Positions 36,781 through 48,896 of a stretch of DNA of 64,000 bases are shown here, one piece after another. A program made the translations under genes and the position numbers. The notes under the pieces are model-generated. The model did no database searches. It worked only from the letters and a program-made list of their open reading frames with translations, and was not told where the DNA came from. The stretch is from Halicephalobus mephisto (Eukaryota; Nematoda; Chromadorea; Rhabditida; Panagrolaimidae): NCBI GenBank assembly GCA_009193035.1, contig SWDT01000030.1:124001-188000 (forward strand). The letters are read 5' to 3'. Position 1 is the first letter of the stretch; each line of letters starts with the position of its first letter.

Positions 36781-37228
36781 ATAGTCAATCGCATTGAAAG
36801 CTAAATTTAACTTAATTTTTGGATTTTTTAATCGAAAATTTCCAACTTTTGAATTTGTACTTCGAAATCGAAAATTAAAAGTCAAAAATATTCTTTATCA
36901 ACAAGAAAGAAGACGTTAATTACGGTACTCGAACAAAGTAGAAAAATTCAAAAAGTTATTACCTAGTCCGGCATCTGATCAGAATCTGTCCGATTTTTAT
37001 TACATTGTTTATTTTTAGAATTTGTGAAAATCGCAGAAAAACGTTTATTTGACTAGTTATCCTAGATCAAACTAACGGAAAACTCCAAACTAAAAACACG
37101 GCAAACCCGATTAAAAGTTTTATTTAAAAACGAAAAGTCAACTTTTGGATTATCGTTCCAACTAGTTACAAAAAAATTATTTTTCTGTTCGAAAATCGCT
37201 CAAGGCTGTTTGTATTTTTTCAAAACAT
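36781..37228. other. gene-free spacer
   Basis: No exon, array or recognisable regulatory pattern seen. Base composition is intergenic. Confidence 0.5.
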
Positions 37229-37531
37229 AAATTAAAAATAAAATTTTAAATATAGGAATCTCGATCAAAACCTAATTTTTTTCGTTATTTTTATATTTTT
37301 AGAAGGTTTAAACATTTATCTCCAATTTTGAATATATTTTAATATATAAAAACAGCGAAAAATAACGTGATTTTATCGATAATTAAAAATAAAATTTTAA
37401 ACATAAAAATCTCGATCAAAATCTAATTTTTTTCGTTATTTTTATATTTTTAGAAGCTTTAAACATTTATCTACAATTTTGAATATATTTTAATATATAA
37501 AAACAGTGAAAAATAACGTGATTTTATCGAT
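37229..37531. repeat. tandem duplication, two units of about 152 bp
   Basis: Units starting at 37229 and 37381 (a third begins at 37532) are nearly identical, sharing AATCTCGATCAAAA, TTTTTTTCGTTATTTTTATA and AAAAATAACGTGATTTTATC. They end with TTATCGATAA, a palindrome holding two GATA cores, about 220 bp before the GH1-B start. Confidence 0.88.
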
Positions 37532-37751
37532 AATTAAAAATAAAAAGCAATGAAACTTCTTCAAGGACTCTCGAACGGAAAATTCGTTTTTCTACGATCG
37601 TTATGCAGGATAACTCCAGATTGATTCTTTTGTTTTAATTTTGTTCTTCTTTTTTCTTGACGAGGATTGATGACCTTCCCGACCTGTTGATTTGATTAAT
37701 GAATTCTTCCAGCTACATCCTCAACTTGGCCCGATCGGCTTGTTTTTGACT

Positions 37752-40700
37752 ATGGAGATCAGGATTTTCCTTTTCTTAGGATTAATATCCTTAACGCTGT
37801 GTCTTCAATGCCAAAACGGAAGTTTCATCGAATTCGAAAATCAGATGTCTATCGTGTCCTTGACGATTCAGACATGTGATAAGGCGAATTACTGCTTCAC
37901 GAAGTACTCAAATGACGGCCAGGATATCAGCTACGTACTGGGATGTGATGAGAACTCGATTTGTACTGTAAGTTTTTTATGAATTTTCATATATTATTTT
38001 ATATCGAAGATGAATTTCCATGTATTATTTTATATCGGAAATGAATTTTCATATATTATTTTATATCGGAAATGAATTTTCATATATTATTTTATATCGG
38101 AAATGAATTTTCACATATTATTTTATATCGAAGATGAATTTCCATATATTATTTTATATTGGAAGTCAATTTCCATGTATTATTTTATGTCAAAAATGAA
38201 TTTTCAAATATGAGTAACTAATTTCTATATTTTATATCCAAAATGTATTTCCATATGTTTTTTACGTTAAAATGATTTCAGAAAAGTGACTGCACGGTCA
38301 ATGGACTGGTGAGGACCTGCTGTTGTAATTCCGGAGACAACTGTGTCACAAATGGAGCCTCTGTAAGTTTAGTGTTGTTAAATGAGCGGAATTCAGATTG
38401 TAGTTCTCTTTAGGATCCTATTGAGTATCTGTTTCCTCCCGACTTCAAATTCGGAGTCGCTACGTCATCGTACCAGATCGAGGGAGGATACAACGCTGGA
38501 AACAAGGGTCCTTCCATCTGGGACGTCTTCACTCATAAGCGGAACAAAATTAAAAACAACGACACCGGGGATGTTGCTTGTGATTCCTATCATAACTACG
38601 AAAGAGACGTCGAGATGCTCCGGGAACTCGGGGTTCAGCAATATAGGTTTTCCATTTCTTGGTCGAGGATCTTTCCAGACGGCACAAATGCTACAGTAAA
38701 CCAAGATGGAGTTGATTATTATGATAATTTAATCAACGCTCTCATAGATGCTAAAATAGAACCCCTAGTTACCATGTTCCATTGGGACCTTCCGCAGTAC
38801 CTCCAGGACATGGGCGGATTTTTGGATTCTTCGATCGCGGACAAATTTGCCGTTTATGCAGAGTTTTTGTTTTCTACATACGGAAATAGGGTCAAAAAAT
38901 GGATAACCCTAAACGAACCCCTGTCTGTTGTGACTTATGGGTTTTGTGGGAAACGAACTATCCAAGCCCCGGGGGAGTTCTTCGACCATTGCGAGTGGGC
39001 TATGTACGTGGCGGCTCATAACCTTCTGAAGTGCCACATGAAAGCGGCGAATATTTACAAAGGAAAATATCAATCAATTCAGAACGGATCAATTGGGATA
39101 ACGTTATCTGGAGCGTGGTATTATCCCAAAGATGCTGAAAATAAAAACGATATCGATGCCGGAAGACGGGCATTCTTGTTTGCTTTTGGCTGGTTTGCAC
39201 ATCCGATTTTTATCGGAGATTATCCTCAAATTATGAAAGAAACAATTAAAAATAATTCAATCACTTATCAAATGAGACAAAAATCGAGATTACCGGAATT
39301 TACTCAAATGGAAATTAATAACCTCAGGGGATCGGCGGATTTCCTGGGGGTCAACTACTACATGGCTTTCGAAAGTAGGGCCTTAACTTTGGAAGAAAAA
39401 CAAACACTTTTGGACAATTACCAAAGGAATTCCGATTGGGGAACTTCCAACGGATACAGAGAATCTTGGAGGATGTAAGTTTATTTTAAAAGACTATTAA
39501 AATTTAAAATCTACAAAATTGTTCCGGAACTTTTGACTTTAGTTAATTTCGAAATTTTAATCTTTCAAATTTGAAAGAAATTTTAGCAAAATGTGAATAT
39601 TTTCAAATTTGAGTTTTTGGGGAAACATGAACGAATGCCAAATTTGAATTCTTGGCGAAATGTGGGCAAATGCCAAATTTGAATCCTTGGCGAAATATGA
39701 ACGAATGTCAAATTTGAATCCTTGGCGAAATGTGATTCAATGCCAAATTTGAATTCTTGGCGAAATATGAACGAACGCCAAATTTGGATTTTTGGCGAAA
39801 AGTGATTTAATGCCAAATTTGAATTCTTGGCGAAATATGAACGAACGCCAAATTTGGATTTTTGGCGAAAAGTGATTTAATGCCAAATTTGAATTCTTGG
39901 CGAAATGTGATTTAATGCCAAATTTGAATCCTTGGCGAAATATGAACGAACGCCAAATTTGAATTTTTGGTGAAATGTGAATGAATGCTAAAATTCTCAA
40001 CTATTGTAAAAATTAAAAATAATTTTATGGAATTTTGGAAAATTCTAAAACCTTCGTTTTCTACAATTTTAAATCTTAGGAGATTTCAGAAGCTTATGGG
40101 ATTTTAGAAGATTCTGAATTATATGATTAGATTTTAGGAGATTTTAAAATTTTGGAAGATTTCGAAATTTTTATAAAATTCTAATTGTTAATTTTTAGAG
40201 TGAATTTCTCTCATCCTTGGATCGCCTACACCCCGGACGGCCTCAGAAACGTCCTCAAACAACTTCACACCGACTACAACGTCACAATGATCGTAACGGA
40301 AAACGGATGTATGGATTCTCTTTCCGATACTGTATTTCAAGACAACGAAAGAATCAAGTACTACAGGGGCCACTTGACCTCCGTCAGCAGGGCCATCAAC
40401 GAGGACAAAGTCCGGGTCATCGGATAGTAAGTTTTTTTAATTTAAAATTTTTTATTTTTATTTTTTTTTTAATTTTTTTAATTTAAAATTTTTTATTTTA
40501 ATTTTATTTTTATTTTTTTTTAAATTTTTAAAATTTAAAATTTTTTATTTTAATTTTTGTTTTCTTTTAAATTTTTTTGATTTAAAATTTTTTTGATTTT
40601 ATTTTTTTTAATTCTAAATTTAAAAAAACTTTTTAATTAAAAATTTATTGTTTTTTATTTTAAACTTTTTTAAATTTTAAATTTTAAATTTTTTTAATTA

Positions 40701-40887
40701 CAGTAATGCATGGAGTTTGATGGACAATTTCGAATGGCAAGACGGGTACGATACTAAATTCGGACTTTATCATGTGGACTTCAGTGATCCAAAACGAACA
40801 AGAACCCAAAAAGCTTCCGCGAAATTCTACAGTAACGTCATCAATGAAAAAAAAGTCTTCGGATTCTCCTCCGATCAAGCATTTTAA
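37752..40887 (+). CDS. Ly6/ET module fused to GH1 beta-glucosidase, paralogue B
   Basis: Exons 37752-37967, 38282-38362, 38414-39474, 40199-40426 and 40704-40887 give 589 residues in phase. The ATG at 37752 is chosen because a 3' splice site falls between it and the upstream in-frame ATG at 37692. A signal peptide precedes LQCQNG and a Cys module ending CCCNSGDNC; here the module is split by an extra intron absent from gene A. The Ly6-to-GH1 junction is phase 0 at the same place (AS/DP). GH1 motifs: [17 protein letters not shown], acid/base Glu267 in TLNEP, nucleophile Glu487 in VTENG, NFEW. Both catalytic Glu are present. It is a tandem paralogue of gene A on the same strand; large exon 3 merges gene A exons 2-4. 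Confidence 0.9.
37975..38215. repeat. 31 bp tandem array in GH1-B intron 1
   Basis: About seven units of GAATTTTCATATATTATTTT plus ATATCGGAAAT. Confidence 0.88.
39600..39985. repeat. minisatellite, CTTGGCGAAATGTGA / GCCAAATTTGAAT units
   Basis: About eleven units of 35-36 bp in GH1-B intron 3. Each unit has TTGGCG and GCCAA half-sites facing each other. The reverse complement of the same unit forms arrays at 50555-50790 and 51275-51600. Minus-strand frames (HISPRIQIW repeats) are artefacts. Confidence 0.92.
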
Positions 40888-41500
40888 TCGATGAAAATTT
40901 TACATAATTATATAAAATCGATAATTATTTTTATTAAAAAATTTTTTCAATAAGAATTTTAATTTTAAAAAATTTTTTAAATTCTAAAAATTTCAAGATT
41001 TTACAAAATTTGAGAAATTTGAAATTTTTGAAGATTTCAGATCCTAAAAAATCCTCAAGGCTTCAGAAATCTAAGGTTTTTGAAGATTCTGAAAATTTCA
41101 AGATTTTACAAAACTTGAGAAATTTGAAATTTTTGGAAATTTCAGAATCTTATTTAATTACAATTTAAATACAAAACTAATTCCAATTAAGTCGTTGATA
41201 AAAACTGATTTTTTCTAAGATGTTTATGAAAACAACTATTACAGTAACCACTACTTGGGGGATTTCTAACTTCAGATTCTTCCGCATTCCGCATTCCTTA
41301 ATCCACTCCATGGACCTCTGTCAAACTTTTCTAAAACCATCTTAATTACCGTATATGAAAAAATAAAAACCCTACTTTTCAATTACCATCCCAAAATTCC
41401 TACTACTTTTATTTAAATCTTACTTCATTACAGATAAACTACCATCCAATAAATGTAAATTCTAAAAAAAATATAATTTTCCCTACAAATTACAAAATCC
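40888..41500. other. convergent intergenic spacer between GH1-B and PFK
   Basis: A+T-rich, with a diverged pair of AATTTCAAGATTTTACAAAA repeats (40980-41150). No gene is seen. Both flanking genes end here, so it holds their 3' UTRs. Confidence 0.6.
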
Positions 41501-44500
41501 TCAATCCACATCTCCTTCGACTTCAGGAACATCCATTGCTTCAGTATAATATGTCGAATTATGTTTAGCCAAAATTCTAAGCAAAGGTCTCAATTTCAGC
41601 CACCATTGATCATATGGCAAACGATTTTCAAAATCCGTTTCTTGTGCCAATTCCTCCACAGGTGTAAATACTACTTTCCTACCTTTCAATCCCAACAAAG
41701 TTGCCGAATCCGCTCCTGTAGCATTAAATTCATTTTTATCTATATTAATATATTCCTTCATTTGCGTAATCAAGTACTCTAACGCTCTTGCTGCCAATTT
41801 AGTTCCCATATTTCTATCAAATGGAGTAGGATTACCACCTTGTTGAGCATGTCCAAGAATATTAATTCTCGTCGAAAATTCGCCTTTTCCTTCTTCTTGA
41901 AATAATTGTTGAACAAATGTCGTTGTGTAATTTTGGTTTGCATTTTCACATCTAACAATTATATATCTTTGAACTCCTTTTTTCATTTTCGACAAAATAA
42001 CAGATACATCTTCTTTAATATCATCTACAGTAAATTTCTCTTCAAAAATATAAGCATTATCAGCTCCACTCGCCAAAGCAGATATTGTTGCCAAATATCC
42101 ACAATATCCGCCCATTGTTTCGATTATGAACACTCTTCTTTTCGTTCCTGTTGCGGATTGTTTAATTTTGTCAATCATATGACAAATTTCATTAACAGCT
42201 GTATCACATCCCAAGGAATGTGATGTTCCAGGAATATTATTACTAATAGTACAAGGGATAACACACATCGGAATTCTGAATGCTTCATATTCCTTTCTGT
42301 GACGTGCAAGTTCCAAAATCGAACTATAGGCCTGAAAAAATCAATTTTTATCATTAACATATATAATACAACCGACATCAAGACAAAATCTGCAATTTGC
42401 TCGCAACATTTAGGGAGCTCAGTCGACATCAAAAATCGCAGTTTGCTCGCAACATTTAGGGAGCTCAGTTAGTATTAAAACCAAAATAAAATCTGCAATT
42501 TGCTCGCAACATTTAAGCAACTCAATCAATATCAAAAATCGCAGTTTGCTCACAACATTTAACTAAATAAGTCAACATCAAAAATCTGCAATTTGCCCGC
42601 AAAATTTAGGCAGCTCGATCGATATTTTTACATTTACATTTATAAAAATCTTAAAACCAAAATAAAACCTACAATTTACTTGCAATATTCCCTCAAATCG
42701 ATTATTTACAAAAAATCTACTTCAATTCTAATGTCAACTATTTTATAGATTTTATCAAAATATATAAAACTAATCCTTACCTCAAATCCGCCAATAATCA
42801 ATAATGCATGAATTTTAAAATGTTTTAAAATTTCAGCTATTTTCAATAATTGTTTTGACGGAAGTTGTTTTTGAGTTCCCAATTTTGATCCACCATGCAT
42901 AACCCAGTTAGCAACATCTCCCCATTCCATTTTCCTAAGTTGTCCTGCAGCTAAACCTTCAAAACTATTATGAATACCGTATACATTACAATGATGATAT
43001 ATTCCCATTCTAACAAACGATCTTACAGCTGCATTCATTCCTCCTGCAGGTGCTCCTACATTCATAACAGCAATATTGAATTGTTTTCCTTCAGACAAGT
43101 TGTCTTTTTCTTCCGGAGTATGCAATTTCGTTAATAATCTGTATGTTTCTAAATTTCTTTGAAAACTTCTTCCACGAAATTTAACTGCTAATTCCCAATT
43201 TTTTTCATCCATTGCCTTCTGGACAGCTTGAGTTCTATGAACACATTCCATCAACGGAACTCTTACCATTTGATTTCCATCAATTGAAATAACACATGGT
43301 TCTGATTCTGGTGTCATTTCCATCAACGCCAAAACAGCTTCTGCTCCCATTCTACATCCAAGAAGTCTATCGAAAGCTGATGGACTTCCTCCTCTTTGAA
43401 CATGTCCCAACACAGTAACACGAGTATCATAATGAAGAGTTTTGTTAATTGTATCTTTCACCATATCTGCTGTAATCGGTTTTCCATCTCTATCAATAGC
43501 ACCTTCAGCAACGATAATAATGTTCAATCTAAGTCCAGTAGATCGAGTATGAGTCAATTTCTGACACAAAATCTCAGGCCAATTAGTCGGTGGAGGCCAT
43601 TCAGGGATCTAAAAATTACCAATCATATCACTGTAAAAACCCAAAAACAATTTTCTACAAAGTTATCTTAACACCGATTTTAAAACTTTTTAAAAACCAA
43701 AGTAGTCCATAATTCTGGTCTTAAGCAATGATTATTTCGTAATCAATCATATATTATAAAAACCATATATCAACTTTTTACAAAAAGGTCCCGATGCAAA
43801 TTTTTAAAATTTCTTAGAAACCAAAATAATCTACATTATGATTATTTCAAAATTCAACAATTTCGCAATTTTCGGACCCATATTCTACCTATATAGATCT
43901 GAAACCTTCTAAATTAGGATCATATGAGATACATAACATATTCTCGAAAATTAAAAGTTATAAAAAAAGTACTAATATCAAAAAAATAATATAAAAATAT
44001 CCTATCAAAAACAAATAATTCTCCTTATTAATTAAATTAATTAAAAACTTACAAAACAAAAATCAGCTTCAGAAGCCAAAGCAGCCACTAATCCTAGATA
44101 TCCACAATGACGACCCATAACTTCAACAACAAAAGCACGTTGATGACTTTGGGCAGTAGCAACTACAGCATCAATAGCTTCAATTATTCTTTGCAAAGCA
44201 GAATCAGTTCCAATTGTCATATCAGTTCCACAAAAATCATTATCAATAGATCCAACAAGACCTACAATTTGAATATTTGGACATTGTTCTGCTTTTTCTT
44301 TTGTAATTCTGCCACTTTCAACTAATTCTTTCAATAATGATGGCCATTCTTGTCTAAACGTATTAGCTCCTGTCAACGATCCATCTCCTCCAATACAAAC
44401 AATATTCGTAATTGATTTTTCTAGAAGATTCTGAGCAGCCTGAAGTCTCCCTTCACGTTCACGAAACGCTTTACATCTAGCCGATCCTATGATTGTTCCG

Positions 44501-44838
44501 CCTTTTTGAATAATATCAGAAACAACATTCCAATCTGCTTCCCAAATATTCTCTCCTCCATCGACCATTCCTTGGTAACCTTCATTAATTAAATAAACTT
44601 TACATCCGACATAGAGTCCCATTCTTACGACAGACCGAATTGCACTGTTCATACCTTGAGAATCACCTCCACTTGTAAAAACAGCCATGGATCTGCCTTT
44701 GTAAATAAGTCTTTCAATATCCGCTCCTTCTCTTCCCACAGTAGGAACAATAGAATCGCTTCTAATGGCTTTCCGAGGATTATCAGGATGGGTCCGCAAG
44801 GGACCGAGTTCATCCTCCATTTTTGGAGGATCTTCCAT
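41501..44838 (-). CDS. pfk-1.1: ATP-dependent 6-phosphofructokinase
   Basis: Commits glucose to glycolysis: fructose 6-phosphate + ATP to fructose 1,6-bisphosphate. Three phase-0 exons (44053-44838, 42781-43608, 41501-42331) give 814 residues, typical for the duplicated eukaryotic enzyme. The N-terminal catalytic half carries [21 protein letters not shown] and [28 protein letters not shown] follows. The C-terminal regulatory half has [29 protein letters not shown] and LGHAQQGG, the diverged copy that binds fructose 2,6-bisphosphate in other species. A 3' splice site ends about 13 bases before the ATG (trans-splicing). The final intron contains TTGC-type repeats. C. elegans has two paralogues; assignment to pfk-1.1 rests on presumed X synteny and is uncertain. 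Confidence 0.93.
42375..42690. repeat. minisatellite, TCTGCAATTTGCTCGCAACA units
   Basis: About six units in the last PFK intron with TTTAGGGAGCTCAGT after the core. Same TTGC.CGCAA family as 27000-27720. Confidence 0.85.
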
Positions 44839-46680
44839 TATTGCGGATTACCTAAAAACGGCATAAATAACCACAACAATATTGCGCCATAAAATATAAA
44901 ACATAAAAATCAGCGTTTTTGCAACACTGTCTCGACACGAATTTCTAGAATTTACTTCTAAACAAATTACCATATACGTTACAAAAAAAAACGTTATTGT
45001 AACACTGTCTCGACACGAATTTCTAGAATGTTTAAAATCACTATATTACTGTAGGAAATAAAAATTAACTTTTTTTATAAAAAGCGTCTCGCTAGGAATT
45101 TCTAGAATTTACTTTTTAAAAAATCCAGAAAATGCACGTACATGAAAATTCCCAAAGAAAAATGATGCAAGAGATAGACAGCCAGAGGCACTTTTTCCTC
45201 CGATGAAACGTGCCATTTTGCAAGAGGCGTAACCAAAGTGGAAAAAGATCTAAATTTGAGTCAAAAATAAGTCTGTCGAAAACACAGACATGTGTAAAGT
45301 TTTATCATTGGGAATTGAGTGGCTCGTCTAAACGTCAAAACTTGATTAAGAGCAATAAATGAAGAATTTAGGACAATTAAAACACAAAAAATCAAATGAA
45401 AAAAAGTTCAAATATTTCCATTTTTGGCCAACTTTCTTACATATCTTTCGTTTAATTTGTAAAAATCTAACTCAATCATTAATTTTTGAAGTAAAAAAAT
45501 GAATTAATTTCGTTCAATTGATCCAAAAAAACAATCATATCTATTTTAAGCGCGAGTCAGACCAGTTATTCATTTTTTAGGATAAAAACCAACGCGAGTC
45601 ACTCTTGACAAACCGTTCTAGAAAAACCATTCATTCTTACTTTAAACCCAATTTAAACCAGTCAATCCTTTCCGGAAAATAAAAATCAGCGCGAGTTACT
45701 TTCGGAAAATCAGTCATTCCTTTGCAACAGACAAAGTACAGACCAATCATTCTTTTTTTCGCAGGATAAAAACGAATCATTTTTGGCAAACTGTTCCAAA
45801 GAACCATTTATCCTTTTGCAATAAGCACGAGTCAGACAATCACTCTTTTTCTCAGAACAAAAATCAGCGCGAGTGAATTTATTTGGTTTGTCCCAACTCT
45901 TACGAAATTCCATATGGAAATTACCCCCAAATGTGTTTCTCATTAAACATTTCTGCGCGTATGTTAAAGGTCAACATTATATGGACTTGATATTCTCGTG
46001 AATACGCTGTAAAAATCGTACACCGACTGACATAAACAACTCGATTAATAAAGGGACTAATGAACAAGACGGAAACTAGCAAGTCACGAGAACAGCTCAA
46101 AAGCTCGAAGAATTACCGACTGATGAGTTCAGGTTTGTTCGAGGAACACAACAATGTCGAACGGTAAACACAAGATCAAAATCTATATCAATCTAAAACT
46201 GCACAAAATTAAAGTTCATATATGAACCGAAAAATCAAAAACCCAAAAAAACAAGTTTTAGCACGATTCGTTTGATTACCCGAACTACCAACTTCGAAAA
46301 CAATGATCAAAACGTAATTCAATGAAAAAATGAAAATAAATAAAAAAAGAAAAAAAATAAAAATTTTAGGAAGAAATTGACAACAAAGAAAATAAACAAA
46401 CTTTTGCCAAACCGATTTGCCGCAGACCATCCTTTCCCTCTCGGGACATTGATTTCTTTGGCCCAGTTCTCTTGCCATTGGCTAGCACTGCCAGTCAAAT
46501 AGCTTTTCTCCTCTTTTTTCCTCCAACGAAAAAGACACTCCCAGATTGTTTGGCCCTTGAAATCAGTCGCGCGCACCTTGACTGGCAAAGTTTCTATTTA
46601 CTTACTTTTTTGTTTCGTAATATTGTTATTTTTTCTTAATTTTTGCATATTACATTTAATAAAGTTATTTCAGCAATAAA
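44839..46680. other. divergent promoter region between PFK (-) and DHHC (+)
   Basis: 1.8 kb. 44890-45120 has three copies of a unit with CACTGTCTCGACACGAATTT. 45540-45900 has five diverged units with GCGAGTCA and GGATAAAAATCA, a family also present at 31500-31680, 55840 and 58260-58530. 45960-46200 and 46390-46600 are less A+T-rich and unique; no exon with both splice sites fits, so they are better read as promoter or 5' UTR sequence. Confidence 0.55.
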
Positions 46681-48690
46681 ATGGATTTTGGCGACAAACC
46701 ATTTAAGCACATTCGGAGTGTTGATGATGCTGTTCACCAGGCCAAGAAGGTGGCTCGGCGTCTTCAACCTCAGGACATTGTGAGTTTCGGACTTTTAATT
46801 TTAGGATTTTTTTCATATATGAATTTTTCAGACTGCGATCATCATAGCTGTCTGTATCTTGCCGTTGGGATATATCTTCCAAATTACATATGTTTTTTCT
46901 TTTTTCCACGAATTTTTGTCAGATGTAAGTTGGGTTGCTCGGACGTACGGCTTGTCCTTTCTTATTTCGTAATATTTATCCCATTTCTTTCGTTTTTATA
47001 TTAATTTTTTTGCTAGTTGACTTTTCGTTATTTATTAATAGTTTCATATATGAAAATTGACCCTAAAAGGTAGACATAGGGTTGTGTACTCTATGTGACG
47101 CTAAGTTGGAATTTCCTGAATATGTTCGAAAAGAATTTAACTCTAAAGCGTTAATCACGAGATAGTAATCACACAAAACCGAAATTTTAAGCCACTTTAG
47201 CTGCTAAAAAGAATGTGAGAATTTTCTTCCCTTATTTCGCAAGATTTATCCCATTTTTCGTTTTTGCATTAGTTTTTCTAATAATTTAATGAACTTGATA
47301 TATCAATTAAGTAAGAAGATTGATTTGGAAAGTATCTTGGAGCTTAGACGAATCAGAAGGGAGTAAATGCCATGCAATCGACGGTTTTGAAACAATTTGA
47401 AATTGCAAATTTTAGGATTGGCTCATCAGAGTTGTTCCGTTGACGTATTTCGGCATTAATTTCTTGTTGAATCTCTACAAAGTCGTATCAGTGGGACCTA
47501 ATGGAAAAACGAGCGATTTGCCGAGTGTTCAGAAGCCCGGATTCCGTTACTGTCATTCCTGCAACGTGAATTCTCCCCCGAGGGCTTATCATTGCCCTGT
47601 TTGTGACACTTGCATAATGAGAAGAGATCATCATTGTTCATTTGGAGCTACATGTGTGGGTCATTTCAATCAACGTTACTTCGTTGCTGCCGTCGTGAAC
47701 GTGATGATCGTTGCCTTCGTTGTTGCTTGGTACAATTTCTCTCTAATTTTCGTCGCAATCCCAAATATGAGAGCTGTCGATTACTGGTTCATGTGTCTAC
47801 CTCATCTGGCTCTGGTTCTCAGATATGTCACACTCTATCAATTCCTCATTTTGATCAGTTTTGCCTTCTGCGGAGCTGTCATCATATTCGATGCTTATTT
47901 GATCGCTGCTCAAGTCTTTTGCATCTACAGAGGACAGACAAGAATGGAGTATCTTTTGGTGAGTCATTGCCGAGTAGTTATGAGTAGTATTGATTTTTCG
48001 AAACTTTAATTTTTGAATTCTAACATTTTCGACCTCAATCTCTTTAATTTTTGAATTTTAACATTTTCGACCTCAATCTCTTTAATTTTTGAATTCTAAC
48101 ATTTTTGATATCAATCTCTTTAATTTTTGAATTTTAACATTTTTGACCTCAATCTCTTTAATTTTTGAATTTTAACATTTTCGACCTCAATCTGTTTAAT
48201 TTTTGAATTTTAACATTTTCGATCTCAATCTCTTTAATTTTTGAATTTTAACATTTTCAACTTCAATCTGTTTAATTTTCGAGATCGAACTAGTTCTATT
48301 TGAAGCTCTGGATTTCCGAATTTGTATTTAAATTAGATTTAATTCAAATCTGAACCTTTAATTTCAGAATTTGAACCGGCTTAATTTTCGGTTTTTAATT
48401 CAATTTTTGAATCTAAATTGATTTTTAATTTTAATTTCTCAGTTTTTGACTCGAATTAGTTTAAAAACAGTGGATTTTGAAATCGACGTCTTTGGCTATG
48501 AGTAATCAAGTATTTTCAGGACATTCATGCTTATAATTGTGGACTTTGGGAAAATCTCAGACAGTCTCTGGGTAGAAGATGGCCTTTGATCTTCATCAGT
48601 CCTTTTATTTCTTCACCTTTGGATTCTGATGGAATTTCCTTCAAGACTCATGAAATGGAAAATGTCGCCAAAAATACGAAAACAATGTAA
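46681..48690 (+). CDS. DHHC-type protein S-palmitoyltransferase
   Basis: Transfers palmitate from acyl-CoA, via an enzyme-linked intermediate on the DHHC cysteine, to protein thiols at endomembranes. Exons 46681-46779, 46832-46924, 47416-47958 and 48520-48690 are phase 0 throughout: 301 residues. Two helices precede the Cys-rich domain (about 109-150: CHSC, CPVCDTC, DHHC at 135-138, then CVGHFNQRYF), followed by two more helices; a four-helix layout is standard. The C-terminus is short and lacks an obvious TTxE motif. A 3' splice site ends near 46673 just before the ATG. Intron 3 carries a 38 bp array. The isoform cannot be assigned by eye. Confidence 0.92.
48012..48290. repeat. 38 bp tandem array in DHHC intron 3, seven units
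   Basis: Units of TTTAATTTTTGAATTTTAAC plus ATTTTCGACCTCAATCTC, with few differences between copies. Confidence 0.92.
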
Positions 48691-48786
48691 TTTTCATAAA
48701 TTTGTCAAAATGCCTTATTTTTTGATTTTTTTACAACTAGTCGATTTTCGATCTTTTTTTCTGAGATCTGATGTACATAATTTCGA

Positions 48787-48792
48787 AATAAA
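48787..48792 (+). terminator. probable poly(A) signal of the DHHC gene
   Basis: AATAAA lies 97 bases after the stop and about 105 bases before the stop of the convergent claudin-like gene. Confidence 0.45.
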
Positions 48793-48896
48793 ATTTATTA
48801 AATATCGATTAATTATTAGTTGAGCTTTATTTAAAAGATGATTTTCAAGGCATCTTCAGAAGTTGAATGTTGGCAAGTTTTTAATACGGTAGAAAA

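Noticed and set aside
37692..37751. Upstream in-frame ATG of the GH1-B gene
   Set aside because: A 3' splice site (TTCTTCCAG) lies between it and the signal peptide, so trans-splicing would remove it; the ATG at 37752 directly precedes the signal sequence.
39583..40000. Overlapping minus-strand frames with HISPRIQIW repeats
   Set aside because: Pure translation of the 36 bp minisatellite in GH1-B intron 3; the same peptide appears at 50603-50809 from the inverted array.
43396..44892. Plus-strand frames of 72-91 codons opposite phosphofructokinase
   Set aside because: Mirror-frame shadows of conserved PFK exons with Asn/Ser/Thr-rich composition.
46081..46170. CTGATGAG motif resembling a hammerhead ribozyme core
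   Set aside because: A short GTTC/GAAC stem follows, but the required GAAA and flanking stems I and III cannot be built.
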